From Superficieibacter sp. HKU1 (GTDB taxonomy: Bacteria; Pseudomonadota; Gammaproteobacteria; Enterobacterales; Enterobacteriaceae): a DNA stretch of 64,000 nucleotides. A program made the position numbers and the translations under genes. Positions 52,603 to 62,209 of this stretch are shown one piece after another. The DNA is taken from the NCBI RefSeq assembly GCF_029319185.1, contig NZ_CP119754.1, forward strand, positions 3,162,001 to 3,226,000. The letters run 5' to 3'. How positions within the stretch are numbered: position 1 is the stretch's first letter; every line of letters starts with the position of its first letter. The notes under the pieces are model-generated. The model made no database searches and was not told where the DNA came from. It worked only from the letters and a program-made list of their open reading frames with translations.

Positions 52603-53510
52603 ATCCCCGCCCCCTGGCTGAAGTGCTCTTCGCCGAACACGCCGGTAGACAGATAGCGATCGCCTCGGTCACAGATAATCGCCACCACCACCGCGCCTGG
52701 CGTTGCCCGCGCCACGCGCAGCGCCCCTGCTACCGCGCCGCCGGAACTGACGCCGCAGAAAATGCCTTCGCGCACCGCCAGTTCACGCATGGTGTTTTCC
52801 GCGTCCTGCTGATGAATATCCAGCACCTCGTCCACCAGCGACGCATTGTAAATGCCCGGCATATACTCCGCAGGCCAGCGGCGAATGCCAGGAATGCTAC
52901 TGCCCTCCTCCGGTTGCAGGCCAACAATGGTCACCGGTTTTGCCTGCTCGCGCAGAAAACGCGACACGCCGGTAATGGTGCCGGTAGTGCCCATGCTGGA
53001 GACAAAATGGGTGAGGCGGCCTGACGTTTGCCGCCAGATTTCCGGGCCGGTGGTGGTGTAATGCGCGTAGGGATTGTCCGGGTTGTTGAACTGATCCAAC
53101 AGCTTGCCTTCGCCGTTTTCAGACATTGCCAGCGCTAAGTCCCGCGCGCCTTCCATGCCCTGCTTCTTACTGACAAGAACCAGCTCCGCGCCGTAGGCAC
53201 GCATCGCGGCGCGGCGCTCCTGGCTCATGTTATCCGGCATCAGCAGCTTCATACGGTAGCCCTTCAGCGCGGCGATCATCGCCAGCGCGATGCCGGTATT
53301 GCCGCTGGTGGCCTCGATAAGCACGTCGCCCGGCCTGATATCGCCGCGTTTTTCCGCCTCGACGATCATCGACAGCGCCGCCCGGTCTTTCACCGATCCC
53401 GCCGGGTTATTGCCTTCCAGCTTGACCCAAATTTCACTGCCGTTGTCCGGCACCAGACGTTGTAATTTGACCAGCGGCGTATTGCCGATAGTTTGTTCTA
53501 ATGTATTCAC
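52599..53510 (-). CDS. cysM: O-acetylserine sulfhydrylase B (cysteine synthase B)
   Basis: CysM makes cysteine from sulfide or S-sulfocysteine from thiosulfate. The 303 residues start at GTG 53510 (NTLEQTIGNTPLVKLQRL). Motifs are LEGNNPAGSVKDRAALSM (PLP Lys), EATSGNTGIALAM and SSMGTTGTITGVSRF. It follows cysA, but a REP pair intervenes. Its last bases overlap the yfeK remnant. Confidence 0.97.
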   Translation of the reverse strand: MNTLEQTIGNTPLVKLQRLVPDNGSEIWVKLEGNNPAGSVKDRAALSMIVEAEKRGDIRPGDVLIEATSGNTGIALAMIAALKGYRMKLLMPDNMSQERRAAMRAYGAELVLVSKKQGMEGARDLALAMSENGEGKLLDQFNNPDNPYAHYTTTGPEIWRQTSGRLTHFVSSMGTTGTITGVSRFLREQAKPVTIVGLQPEEGSSIPGIRRWPAEYMPGIYNASLVDEVLDIHQQDAENTMRELAVREGIFCGVSSGGAVAGALRVARATPGAVVVAIICDRGDRYLSTGVFGEEHFSQGAGI

Positions 53511-53528
53511 GTTTTCTGCCCATGAAAA

Positions 53529-53610
53529 AGCCGGGTGGCGCTACGCTTACCCGGCCTACAAAACCATGACATAGGCTCCAGGCCCGGTAAACGCAGCGCC
53601 ACCGGGCGAT
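53529..53610. repeat. REP/BIME pair between cysA and cysM
   Basis: Two inverted REP units, GCCGGGTGGCGCTACGCTTAC and onward (53529-53558) and CCCGGTAAACGCAGCGCCACC and onward (53581-53610), fill most of the 120-base spacer between the cysA stop and the cysM start. Confidence 0.88.
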
Positions 53611-53630
53611 GAAACCTGCAAATTAACCTA

Positions 53631-54725
53631 TCAGGCGGATTCCGCCAGCGCAAGCGTCTGATGTGACGCTATACGTTCGTCACCGTTATAAAGACGCGCA
53701 TGCTGTAGCCCGACAAACAGCCTGTCGCCACGCTGCGGGGCGTCATCGTCTCGCATGACCACCGTCAGCGGCTCGCTATACCAGCCCAGCGGCTGCACAA
53801 CCAGTTGGGTGTAGTGGCCTTTTGGGCTGGCTTCCAGTACCTGAACCGGCAGCGGCGCATCGAGGCTGGTGCGACGGCTGATATCCACTTCCCACGGGCG
53901 CAGGAACAGTTCTACCGGCCCCTGAAAGGCAGGCGTATAGCCCAGCGGCCAGCGATGTGCGCCGACGTGGAACTGTCCGCCGCGGATCGTCCCCTTCAGC
54001 CGGTTGACCTCACCCATAAACTCCAGTACGAAGCGGGTAGCGGGTTCACGCCAGACCTGATCCGGGACGTCCACCTGCTCGATATTTCCCTGGCTCATGA
54101 CCACCACGCGGTCGGCGACTTCCATCGCCTCTTCCTGATCGTGGGTCACAAACACGCTGGTAAATTTCAGCTCTTCATGCAACTGACGCAGCCAGCGTCG
54201 CAATTCTTTACGCACCTGCGCGTCCAGCGCGCCAAACGGTTCATCCAGCAGCAAGATTTGCGGCTCCACGGCCAGCGCACGCGCCAGCGCCACCCGCTGC
54301 TTCTGCCCACCGGATAGCTGCGCCGGATAGCGTTCGGCAAGATGCGCAAGCTGCACCATCTCCAGCAGACGGGTCACTTTCGCTTTGATGGTCGCGGCGT
54401 CAGGACGCTCACGACGCGGCAGCACGCTCAGGCCGAAAGCGATGTTGTCGAACACCGTCATATGGCGAAAAAGCGCGTAGTGCTGAAAGACAAAGCCTAC
54501 TTTGCGATCGCGCGCGTGCAAACGGCTGACGTCGGTGCCGTGAAATCGAATATTGCCGCTGGTTTGATGCTCAAGCCCGGCAATAATGCGCAGTAGCGTC
54601 GTTTTACCCGAGCCAGACGGCCCCAACAGTGCCACCATTTGCCCGGAAGGGATATCCAGCGAGATATCATTCAGCACCTGGGTGCGACCAAAAGACTTCT
54701 TAATTCTGGCAATCTCAATGCTCAT
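53631..54725 (-). CDS. cysA: Sulfate/thiosulfate ABC transporter ATP-binding protein CysA
   Basis: CysA powers the CysPUWA importer. The 364 residues contain Walker A (LLGPSGSGKTTLLRI), the ABC signature (LSGGQKQRVALARAL), Walker B (ILLLDEPFGALD) and a C-terminal TOBE-like regulatory domain. Its start lies within the last 11 bases of cysW, so translation is coupled. Confidence 0.98.
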   Translation of the reverse strand: MSIEIARIKKSFGRTQVLNDISLDIPSGQMVALLGPSGSGKTTLLRIIAGLEHQTSGNIRFHGTDVSRLHARDRKVGFVFQHYALFRHMTVFDNIAFGLSVLPRRERPDAATIKAKVTRLLEMVQLAHLAERYPAQLSGGQKQRVALARALAVEPQILLLDEPFGALDAQVRKELRRWLRQLHEELKFTSVFVTHDQEEAMEVADRVVVMSQGNIEQVDVPDQVWREPATRFVLEFMGEVNRLKGTIRGGQFHVGAHRWPLGYTPAFQGPVELFLRPWEVDISRRTSLDAPLPVQVLEASPKGHYTQLVVQPLGWYSEPLTVVMRDDDAPQRGDRLFVGLQHARLYNGDERIASHQTLALAESA

Positions 54726-55590
54726 GATTTCCCTCCTGTTGCAGGCGGCGCTCCTGATTGCTCAACCGCCACTGCAACGCACTCTTTAAAAACAGGGTCA
54801 GAATCGCCATCAACGCCAGCAGCGCGGCGGCAGTAAACGAGCCGACGGTGTTATAGTCCTGCTCCAGCAGTTCAATCTGCAGCGGCAGCGATAAGGTCTC
54901 ACCGCGAATAGAGCCGGATACCACCGATACCGCACCGAACTCGCCAATGGCGCGGGCGTTAGTCAGCACCACGCCGTACAATAACGCCCAACGAATATTC
55001 GGCAGCGTGACGCGGCGGAACATTTTCCAGCCGGACGCGCCAAGTAGGATCGCCGCCTCGTCTTCATGGCTGCCCTGGCTGAGCATCACCGGCACCAGCT
55101 CGCGCACCACAAATGGACAGGTCACGAAGATAGTCACCAGCACCATCCCCGGCCAGGCGAACATCACCTGCAGGTTATGCTCATCCAGCCAGCCGCCGAG
55201 CGGCCCGTTCGAACCATAAAACAGCAGATAAATCAGCCCCGCCACCACCGGCGAGACGGCAAACGGCACATCCAGCAATGTGAGTAACAACTGGCGGCCA
55301 GGAAAGTTAAAGCGCGTCACCAGCCAGGCCAGCAGCGTACCGAACAGCAGGTTGACCGGTACGGTAATAAGCGCGATCAGCACCGTCAGCCAGATGGCGT
55401 GCAGCATGTCCGGATCGCTTAAGTTTTGCAGTACCAGCGCCAGTCCTTTGCTGAAGGCCTGCACAAAGATATAGATCATCGGCACGACCAGAATGAACAC
55501 CGACAGCAGTACGCCCGCGCCGATCAGGAACCATTTCCCCCAGTTCACCCGGGGAGCGTCATATCGTTTCAATTGAGTCAATTCCGCCAT
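54715..55590 (-). CDS. cysW: Sulfate ABC transporter permease CysW
   Basis: This 291-residue permease has six membrane segments and the EAA loop (HEDEAAILLGASGWKMFRRVTLP), which contacts CysA. It forms the channel with CysU. The start ATG overlaps the cysU stop by one base (TAATG). Confidence 0.97.
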   Translation of the reverse strand: MAELTQLKRYDAPRVNWGKWFLIGAGVLLSVFILVVPMIYIFVQAFSKGLALVLQNLSDPDMLHAIWLTVLIALITVPVNLLFGTLLAWLVTRFNFPGRQLLLTLLDVPFAVSPVVAGLIYLLFYGSNGPLGGWLDEHNLQVMFAWPGMVLVTIFVTCPFVVRELVPVMLSQGSHEDEAAILLGASGWKMFRRVTLPNIRWALLYGVVLTNARAIGEFGAVSVVSGSIRGETLSLPLQIELLEQDYNTVGSFTAAALLALMAILTLFLKSALQWRLSNQERRLQQEGNHEH

Positions 55591-56423
55591 TAATGACCTA
55601 CCACGCGCCGACCAAAGCGACTTTGCAGCGTATTGATTGAGAAGAGCAGCAGCAGCGAGACCGCGAGGATCACCGAGGCGATGGCGCTGGCCGCCGGATA
55701 ATCAAATTCCTGCAGGCGCACAAAAATCATCAGCGAAGTCACTTCCGTTTTCCAGGCGATATTACCGGCGATGAAGATCACCGCGCCGAATTCGCCGAGG
55801 CTACGGGTAAAGGAGAGCGCTACGCCCGCCAGCAGCGCCGGGGAAAGCTCGGGCAGCACCACTTTGCGGAAGCTTTGCAGCCGGGTCGCGCCGAGTGTTT
55901 CCGCCGCCTCTTCATACTCCGGCCCAAGTTCTTCCAGCACCGGCTGGACGGTACGCACCACAAACGGGATGCTTGTAAAAGCCATCGCTACGGCAATCCC
56001 CAGCCAGGTATAGGTCACTTTGATACCTAACGTTGCCAGCCACTCGCCGTAAAAACCGTTTACCGAAAACAGCGACGCCAGCGTCAGACCGGCCACCGCG
56101 GTCGGCAGCGCAAACGGCAGATCGATAAGCGCGTCCAGCAGCGTGCGTCCGGGGAAGCGATAGCGGGTTAAGATCCACGCCATCAGCAGGCCAAACACGC
56201 CGTTGAATATCGAGGCCACAAACGCCGACAGCAATGTCACTTTATAGGCGGCCACCACCTGCGGGTTGGTGATCACCTCCCAGTATTGCGCCCAGCTCAT
56301 CTGGGAAAGCTGCATGACCAGCGCGCTTAACGGCAGCAGCATGATCAGGCAGACAAACAGCAGGCTGGTGCCGAGACTTAAGGTAAAGCCCGGCAGTACG
56401 CGCCGGGAAGAGACAGCAAACAT
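55590..56423 (-). CDS. cysU: Sulfate/thiosulfate ABC transporter permease CysU (CysT)
   Basis: This 277-residue permease starts MFAVSSRRVLPGFTLSLG at ATG 56423; a GTG one codon upstream is possible but not the family start. The EAA loop is YEEAAETLGATRLQSFRKV. The start overlaps the cysP stop (TGATG). Confidence 0.97.
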   Translation of the reverse strand: MFAVSSRRVLPGFTLSLGTSLLFVCLIMLLPLSALVMQLSQMSWAQYWEVITNPQVVAAYKVTLLSAFVASIFNGVFGLLMAWILTRYRFPGRTLLDALIDLPFALPTAVAGLTLASLFSVNGFYGEWLATLGIKVTYTWLGIAVAMAFTSIPFVVRTVQPVLEELGPEYEEAAETLGATRLQSFRKVVLPELSPALLAGVALSFTRSLGEFGAVIFIAGNIAWKTEVTSLMIFVRLQEFDYPAASAIASVILAVSLLLLFSINTLQSRFGRRVVGH

Positions 56424-57439
56424 CACTTACGCCCCGCCGCCAGCAGCTTGTCCAGTTCGCCGCCGCTGGCAAAGTGCGTTTTCATCACCTCAGGCCAGGA
56501 GCCGAAACGGTCTTCCACGCGGAACAGCTCGGTCTGCGGGAATTTGTCTTTCAGTTTGTCCATCACCTGCGCGTCATTTACCCGATAGTAATAGTCGGTA
56601 ATGATGGTCTGCGCCTGTGGGCTATAGAGCCAGTTCAGGTAGGCTTTCGCCGCTTTTTCGGTACCGTTAGCTTTGACGTTTTTATCCACCCACGCCACCG
56701 GGAACTCCGCCAGAATGTTGACCTTCGGCACCACAACCTCGAAGCCCTGCGCTTCGTACTGTTTGCGGATGTTATTCACTTCCGACTCAAAGGTGATTAG
56801 CACGTCGCCCAATCCGCGCTCCACGAAGGTGGTGGTGGCCCCGCGGCCGCCGGTATCAAACACTTCGACGTTCTTCAGGAACCGGGTCATAAACTGCCCG
56901 GTTTTCGCTTTATCGCCACCGTCGGCTTTATCCGCCGCACCCCACGCCGCCAGGTACGTATAGCGCGCGTTGCCGGAAGTTTTCGGGTTCGGGAAAATCA
57001 GTTTTACGTCAGAACGCACCAGGTCATTCCAGTCGTGAATATTTTTCGGGTTGCCTTTGCGCACCAGGAAGGCCATCGTCGAGTAGAACGGCGAGCTGTT
57101 ATTTGGCAGGCGGCTCTGCCAGTCCGCCGGGATCAGCTTGCCTTTGTCATGCAGGATCTGCACGTCGGTGACCTGATTGTACGTCACCACGTCGGCCTTC
57201 AGCCCCTGAAGGATCGCCAGCGCCTGTTTTGATGACCCGGCATGCGATTGTTTAATGGTCAGCTTATCGCCGCCGTTGTCCTTCGCCCATTGCTGTTCAA
57301 AAGGAGGATTCAGGGCGGCAAATAACTCGCGGGAAACATCGTAGGAACTGTTCAGCAGTTCGGTCGCCTGCGCCTGCGCGGCCAGCAGCATTGACGCCGC
57401 CAGAACCAGATACCCTTTTTTCAGTGATTTAGCGGCCAT
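56423..57439 (-). CDS. cysP: Thiosulfate/sulfate-binding periplasmic protein CysP
   Basis: CysP delivers thiosulfate or sulfate to CysUWA. The 338 residues begin with a signal peptide (MAAKSLKKGYLVLAASMLLAAQAQA). Binding regions include ELLNSSYDVSRELFAAL, FPNPKTSGNARYTYLAAWG and DTGGRGATTTFVERGLGDV. It is the first gene of cysPUWA. Confidence 0.97.
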   Translation of the reverse strand: MAAKSLKKGYLVLAASMLLAAQAQATELLNSSYDVSRELFAALNPPFEQQWAKDNGGDKLTIKQSHAGSSKQALAILQGLKADVVTYNQVTDVQILHDKGKLIPADWQSRLPNNSSPFYSTMAFLVRKGNPKNIHDWNDLVRSDVKLIFPNPKTSGNARYTYLAAWGAADKADGGDKAKTGQFMTRFLKNVEVFDTGGRGATTTFVERGLGDVLITFESEVNNIRKQYEAQGFEVVVPKVNILAEFPVAWVDKNVKANGTEKAAKAYLNWLYSPQAQTIITDYYYRVNDAQVMDKLKDKFPQTELFRVEDRFGSWPEVMKTHFASGGELDKLLAAGRK

Positions 57440-57590
57440 TGCGCACCCTTATAAATTTGATGACTTTCTAATAGCCATAATATTTATAACGGACACTAAA
57501 GGAGTAACGGTTTTATATACCGTTTGGTGATTTGCCAGTCGAAAAGGGAATAAGAAATAGCGGGGCAGCATCGCGCGCTGCCCCGTTTTA
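57440..57590 (-). promoter_or_regulatory. cysP promoter region (probable CysB control)
   Basis: This 151-base region upstream of cysP is AT-rich (TTATAAATTTG, TAATATTTATAAC, TTTTATATACC). That suits CysB-activated promoters, but individual sites cannot be delimited by eye. The 3' end of yfeW abuts it. Confidence 0.4.
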
Positions 57591-58892
57591 CTAGCGCTTC
57601 AGCGCGCCGTAAACGCCGTCGACAATCCAGCCGTAGGTGGCCGCCGGAAGCTGGCCGCTGACAAACACGTTGGGATTGGCCTGCGGGTCCGCCACCGGCG
57701 AGTGGGGCTTGTTGCCGAGGATCACGATTGCCATATGGTTGACCGGATCGATGGCCGTCAGCGTCCCCGTCCAGCCGGTATGACCATAGGTTTGCGGGGG
57801 AGCCAGCATGCCGAAAGTCGCGGTCATGGAGGCGTTAGCATTGACGCGCCAGCCCAGACCAAACGTGGGATCGTCTTTCGAACGTCGGATAAACGCCCCG
57901 ACGGTATTCCGATCGAACAACGTAACGTTTTTATAGCTGCCGCCATTAAGCATCACCTGCATCAGGACGGCCATATCACCGGTGTTCGAAAACAGCCCGG
58001 CATGACCGGAGACGCCGCCCATCGCGTACCAGGCTTTTTCATCGTGCACTTCGCCCTGCAGGGTAGCGGTGCGAATGTGGGGAAAGTCGATGACGCCGTC
58101 GCGGGTATTGCCGTGCAGTTCCGTCGCGGCAATTTGCTGGCGCTGAAAGCCTTTTTGCAGCGGATTAAATACCGTATGCGTCAGCCCCAGCGGGCGATAA
58201 ATCGTTTGTTCGACGTATTTATCCAGCGGCATGCCGGTGACCGATTCGATGATAAAGCCGAGGATCATATAATCGACATCGCTATAAACGTGCCGGGTAC
58301 CGGGGGAATAATCCAGCGGCGTGCGCTTGATCATTTCAAGCGTGGTGGCTTTATCCTGCGAATATAACTCACCCGCCACCTTTTTATTCGGGTATTGCGG
58401 ATCGGCGGGGAAACCGGCGGTGTGATGTAAAATATCGACGATACGCAGCTGATCCTTGCCCTTGATCTTATCCGTGGGCCGGTCGGCAAAACCGGGGAGG
58501 TATTTAGAGACGAGATCATCGACGCTGATTTTCCCCTCGTACACCAGCTTTTGCAGCGCGAAGTTGGTGGCATACATTTTCGTATTGGAGGCGAGATCGT
58601 ACAGGGTCTCCGGCGTGGCCTTAACGGGCGCGGCCATTAACGTTGAGCCGTCGTATTTTTTCGCATATCCCCAGGCCTTCTGATAAACAATGTGATTATC
58701 TTTCAGAATAAGCAGGTTCATCCCCGGATAGCCTGCGTCAACCTGCTGCTGGATCCAGACATCCAGTTGATGCAGTTTCTGGCTGTCAAAACCTGCTGAC
58801 TCCGGGCTGGCATGGGTTAACGGCGGAAAATCCGTCGCCTGGGCGGGAGCCCAGACGGCGAGCAGCGCCGCCAGTAAAAGCGTTGTTTTCAT
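57591..58892 (-). CDS. yfeW: Penicillin-binding protein 4B homologue YfeW
   Basis: This 433-residue serine beta-lactamase/DD-carboxypeptidase-fold protein has a signal peptide (MKTTLLLAALLAVWAPAQA), the nucleophile motif SNTK, the YSD motif in HVYSDVDYMILGF and the HTG triad equivalent in GHTGWTGTL. It would act in the periplasm on murein peptides. It starts 10 bases after murP, so the two form an operon. Confidence 0.96.
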   Translation of the reverse strand: MKTTLLLAALLAVWAPAQATDFPPLTHASPESAGFDSQKLHQLDVWIQQQVDAGYPGMNLLILKDNHIVYQKAWGYAKKYDGSTLMAAPVKATPETLYDLASNTKMYATNFALQKLVYEGKISVDDLVSKYLPGFADRPTDKIKGKDQLRIVDILHHTAGFPADPQYPNKKVAGELYSQDKATTLEMIKRTPLDYSPGTRHVYSDVDYMILGFIIESVTGMPLDKYVEQTIYRPLGLTHTVFNPLQKGFQRQQIAATELHGNTRDGVIDFPHIRTATLQGEVHDEKAWYAMGGVSGHAGLFSNTGDMAVLMQVMLNGGSYKNVTLFDRNTVGAFIRRSKDDPTFGLGWRVNANASMTATFGMLAPPQTYGHTGWTGTLTAIDPVNHMAIVILGNKPHSPVADPQANPNVFVSGQLPAATYGWIVDGVYGALKR

Positions 58893-58902
58893 TGCTATTC
58901 CT

Positions 58903-60324
58903 TTAACTCAGATCGACATTTTTACAGCCAAACAGCGCGGTGATGATAAACCCCGCGACGTAAGCCACCAGGATCCCCCCGCCGTAAACCGCAATCGCGG
59001 CCAGGATCCCGTCATGGGAGGTCATCAGCGGCAAGGCCACCAGACCGGAAGGGCCAAAGGCGCTATTCAGCCCGACCGGCAGCCCCAGCCAGGCGATAGT
59101 CCCGATAAACAAGCCGCCGACCGCGCCGCCCAGACAGGCGGTAACGAAAGGTTTCATGCGCGGCAGCGTGACGCCGTAAATCAACGGTTCGCCGACCCCA
59201 AGCAGGCCGGGGATGATCGCGCCACGAATTTGCGAGCGAAGCAGCGAGGTGTTGTCAGAGCGCCAGTACAGCGCCAGCGCCGCGCCTACCTGCCCTGCGC
59301 CTGCCATGGAAAGGATGGGAAACAGGGAGTTAAACCCTTGAGAATCCATTAGCGCCAGATAGACAGGAATAAAGCCCTGATGAACGCCGAAAACTACCGC
59401 AATCAGGAACACCCCGGCCAGCACCGCGCATCCCAGCGGATTGCTGTTAAGATGCATAAACAGCCAGGACATTCCCTGGAACAGCCAGACCCCGACAGGC
59501 ATGATGACGATAAACGTCAGCGCGGCGGTGATGATTAACGTCAGCATTGAGGTCAGGATCATATCCAGTTCGTCAGGCACGTAGCGCCGGATCACACGCT
59601 CAATTTTGGCTCCGGCCCACGCCGCCAGCAGTACGCCGATAATATTGCCGCGCGGATCGATAGCTATGCCGAAGAAATCCTGCAGTCCGGAATAGTAGCC
59701 AACCGTTGCCTCCGGGTTATAACCGAGGATAAAGAGCGAGGCGATGATCGCGCCGTTAACGCCAGTGCCGCCAAAGGCTTTCTGCGCGTTATAGCCAACC
59801 AGCAGCACCAGGAACGTAAACAGGCCCTTGCTGAACACCTTCAGGAAATTCAGCGCATCCGGTAGCGTCCCTTTAGCGTCCGGCGCGATATGCATTAGCG
59901 TACCGATCAAGGTCGCGATGCCCAGCATCAATCCTGCCGCAATAAAGCCGGGAATAAGCGGGGTAAAAATGGTGGCGAAATTCGCCAGAAACTGTTGAAC
60001 GGAGGATTGCTGTTTACTTTTCAGCTGGCTTTTATTTTCTGCTGCGATGGATTTGAGATCCTGATTACCAAGAAGCGCGTTCATCGCTTCCGCCGCGCGC
60101 TGGGCTTTCCCGACGCCAAAGACCACCTGGACTTCATTACCGTTTATCACTACCCCACTCACCTGCCCGGCGAGTTTTTCGCTGATGTGGTTATCGACCA
60201 GCGTCGTGTCTGCGACGCGCAGCCGCAGACGGGTCATACAGTTACCGCAGGAGGTAATATTTTCTTGCCCGCCGACAAGGGCAATAATGTGCTCCAGTAA
60301 ATCCTTACCGATTGTTTTAGCCAT
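58903..60324 (-). CDS. murP: PTS N-acetylmuramic acid EIIBC component MurP
   Basis: MurP imports and phosphorylates N-acetylmuramic acid. Start ATG 60324 (MAKTIGKDLLEH) has GAGGAT upstream; total 473 residues. The EIIB phosphocysteine is Cys29 in CGNCMTRLRL. The EIIC domain (from about residue 110) shows GYNAQKAFGGTGVNGAI, FGVHQGFIPVYLALMD and GLLGVGEPLIYGVTLPR. The IIA function normally comes from Crr. In E. coli murQ (etherase) and murR lie upstream; here neither is present: 259 bases upstream of murP lies yfeX on the same strand. Confidence 0.94.
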   Translation of the reverse strand: MAKTIGKDLLEHIIALVGGQENITSCGNCMTRLRLRVADTTLVDNHISEKLAGQVSGVVINGNEVQVVFGVGKAQRAAEAMNALLGNQDLKSIAAENKSQLKSKQQSSVQQFLANFATIFTPLIPGFIAAGLMLGIATLIGTLMHIAPDAKGTLPDALNFLKVFSKGLFTFLVLLVGYNAQKAFGGTGVNGAIIASLFILGYNPEATVGYYSGLQDFFGIAIDPRGNIIGVLLAAWAGAKIERVIRRYVPDELDMILTSMLTLIITAALTFIVIMPVGVWLFQGMSWLFMHLNSNPLGCAVLAGVFLIAVVFGVHQGFIPVYLALMDSQGFNSLFPILSMAGAGQVGAALALYWRSDNTSLLRSQIRGAIIPGLLGVGEPLIYGVTLPRMKPFVTACLGGAVGGLFIGTIAWLGLPVGLNSAFGPSGLVALPLMTSHDGILAAIAVYGGGILVAYVAGFIITALFGCKNVDLS

Positions 60325-60525
60325 GTTTATCCTCATCTGTTCCCCAGAAGATTGAATAGAAACATTATGCGCTCAGGGAGCGTGGCGCCCAGCTCTGGAC
60401 GAAAGATTTTCCAGAAAGGTCACAGTATGGGCGGGAAAACGGAATAACGCATTTTAAAACAATGACAAGGGAGAACGTTGCGGTTTGGGGGCTGTGGGGC
60501 ACACAGGCTGAGGCATTGTGCGCGA

Positions 60526-60561
60526 TAATGCCGGATGGCGGCTGCGCCTTATCCGGCCTGA
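60526..60561. repeat. REP element between yfeX and murP
   Basis: ATGCCGGATGGCGGCTGCGC (60528-60547) and the matching arm TTATCCGGCCTG form one REP palindrome just after the yfeX stop. Confidence 0.82.
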
Positions 60562-60583
60562 GCGCTCCGGGGGATTACATTGG

Positions 60584-61483
60584 TTACAGCGCCAGCAGCC
60601 TGTTAAGAGAGGGCGCGAAGTAATAACCACCCGTGACCGGCCTGGTGAAGCGCAGCATGGCATCACGCTTGCCGTCGGTATCGCCAAACATGCTCAGCAG
60701 CTGTTGTTCGATGTTGTACAGGCGCGCGCAGTAGGCGCAGAAGTAGAGACCGTGGGTACTGCTGGCCGTGCCGTAGGGCAGGCTCTGGCGAACAATTTTC
60801 AGTCCTTTGCCCTCTTCTTTCAGATCCACGCGGCTGAGGTGCGAGGTCACGGGACGTTCGTCGCCGTCAATTTCTTCATTGGCGCTTTTGGTACGGCCAA
60901 TCATCATTTCCTGATCGTGAACACTCATCCGGTTAAGCTGTTTGAGATTATGTTCCCAGCGCTGGACGAACACGTAGCTGCCACCTGCATCAATACCGTC
61001 TTTGATCACCGCCACGTCACGACGCGTTTCTTCACCCGCCGGGTTTTCGGTACCGTCGACAAAACCGCTTAAATCGCGATCTTCCACCCAGCGGAAGCCG
61101 TGGATCTCTTCCTGCACGTCCAGCGCGTCACCGAACGCTTCCAGCGCTGCCTGGGCAACAGAAAAATTGACATCGTGACGCAGGGAGAGAATATGGATCA
61201 GCACGTCATACTGGGTTGCCGGAGCCAGACCTTTGCCGTAAGGAATAAAGTCCTTCAGCTCTTCAGCCCCTTCTCCGCCGCTCAGTTCACGCCACGTGTT
61301 ATGTCCGAAAGCCACCACCGCACCGATCTGCGCATCAGGAAACTGCGCCTGAAAGGTTGCCAGCTTATCGGCAAAAATTTTACTGCCCGCGCGCAGGGAG
61401 TCGATCTTCCCTTTAACATTGGCTTCGATCCAAATCGCTGCGCGACAGTGTTCTGGCAAAATGCCACTCTGAACCTGGGACAT
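60584..61483 (-). CDS. yfeX: DyP-type heme peroxidase YfeX
   Basis: YfeX is a cytosolic dye-decolorising peroxidase (porphyrinogen oxidase activity reported; its role as a deferrochelatase is disputed). Start ATG 61483 gives MSQVQSGILPEHCRAAIWIE and 299 residues. The GXXDG motif is GFVDGTENP, with catalytic Asp; the proximal His lies in PVTSHLSRVD. Confidence 0.96.
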   Translation of the reverse strand: MSQVQSGILPEHCRAAIWIEANVKGKIDSLRAGSKIFADKLATFQAQFPDAQIGAVVAFGHNTWRELSGGEGAEELKDFIPYGKGLAPATQYDVLIHILSLRHDVNFSVAQAALEAFGDALDVQEEIHGFRWVEDRDLSGFVDGTENPAGEETRRDVAVIKDGIDAGGSYVFVQRWEHNLKQLNRMSVHDQEMMIGRTKSANEEIDGDERPVTSHLSRVDLKEEGKGLKIVRQSLPYGTASSTHGLYFCAYCARLYNIEQQLLSMFGDTDGKRDAMLRFTRPVTGGYYFAPSLNRLLAL

Positions 61484-61571
61484 TGCTTCTCCTGAAAAAA
61501 AGCCACGCAACGGTGGCGTTAATGCGGCTATTGTACCGCGATTTCAGCAGGGCAATTTGTTCAGGCGCAAA

Positions 61572-62147
61572 TTAACGACGCCAGATAATTTTGCTCACTT
61601 TCCAGTTTTTCAGCGCATCGTCGGACGGCATCAGATCTGCCGGCCCGCTCCATTCGCCAGTAAACAGGTAGCTGATATGCTGGCTACCTTCTGCCTTACA
61701 CTCAACGTCGCCAGCGTGATCGCCCGAGGCTTTCTGACAGTTGCCGTACGCTTTTTTATACAAGTCGCTGAAGACGCTGCCGATTTCACCGCCGTCGGCG
61801 GTTTTGATCTCAGGATCCTGAATATCAATCTGGCTGACCGTGCCGCTGTCGCCGTTAATCACCAGGGCGACTTTGTTATCTTTTAACGCTTCAAAAAAAC
61901 GTACGATATTGCCGTTATCGGTTTTCATACCGCTACGCAGATGGTAGTCATCGCCCAGCGCCTCGCTAATGGCCTCTTCTTTTAACGGTGTCGCAGCGGT
62001 GATCCCGGCGACGCCCTGTTCAGTTACTTTGCCGGATGAGCCAAACCAGTTCCACGGATTTGCTGCCGACCAGTTAACCGAGGAGAGTGTTGAACACCCT
62101 GCCAGTGCCAAAGGCATAACGCACATCAATAAGCGAAGCGATTTCAT
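61572..62147 (-). CDS. yfeY: Lipoprotein YfeY (DUF1131)
   Basis: This 191-residue lipoprotein has a signal peptide ending in the lipobox LAGC (Cys18) with Ser at +2, so it is probably outer-membrane anchored. The remainder matches YfeY of other enterics; function is unknown and E. coli yfeY is sigma-E controlled. Here no clear sigma-E promoter was seen. It precedes yfeX on the same strand. Confidence 0.93.
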   Translation of the reverse strand: MKSLRLLMCVMPLALAGCSTLSSVNWSAANPWNWFGSSGKVTEQGVAGITAATPLKEEAISEALGDDYHLRSGMKTDNGNIVRFFEALKDNKVALVINGDSGTVSQIDIQDPEIKTADGGEIGSVFSDLYKKAYGNCQKASGDHAGDVECKAEGSQHISYLFTGEWSGPADLMPSDDALKNWKVSKIIWRR

Positions 62148-62209
62148 TCACACATCCTCTCTTTTAAATTCAACGCCTGTTGGAGTACAGCGACGGCAAA
62201 AAGTGCCGT

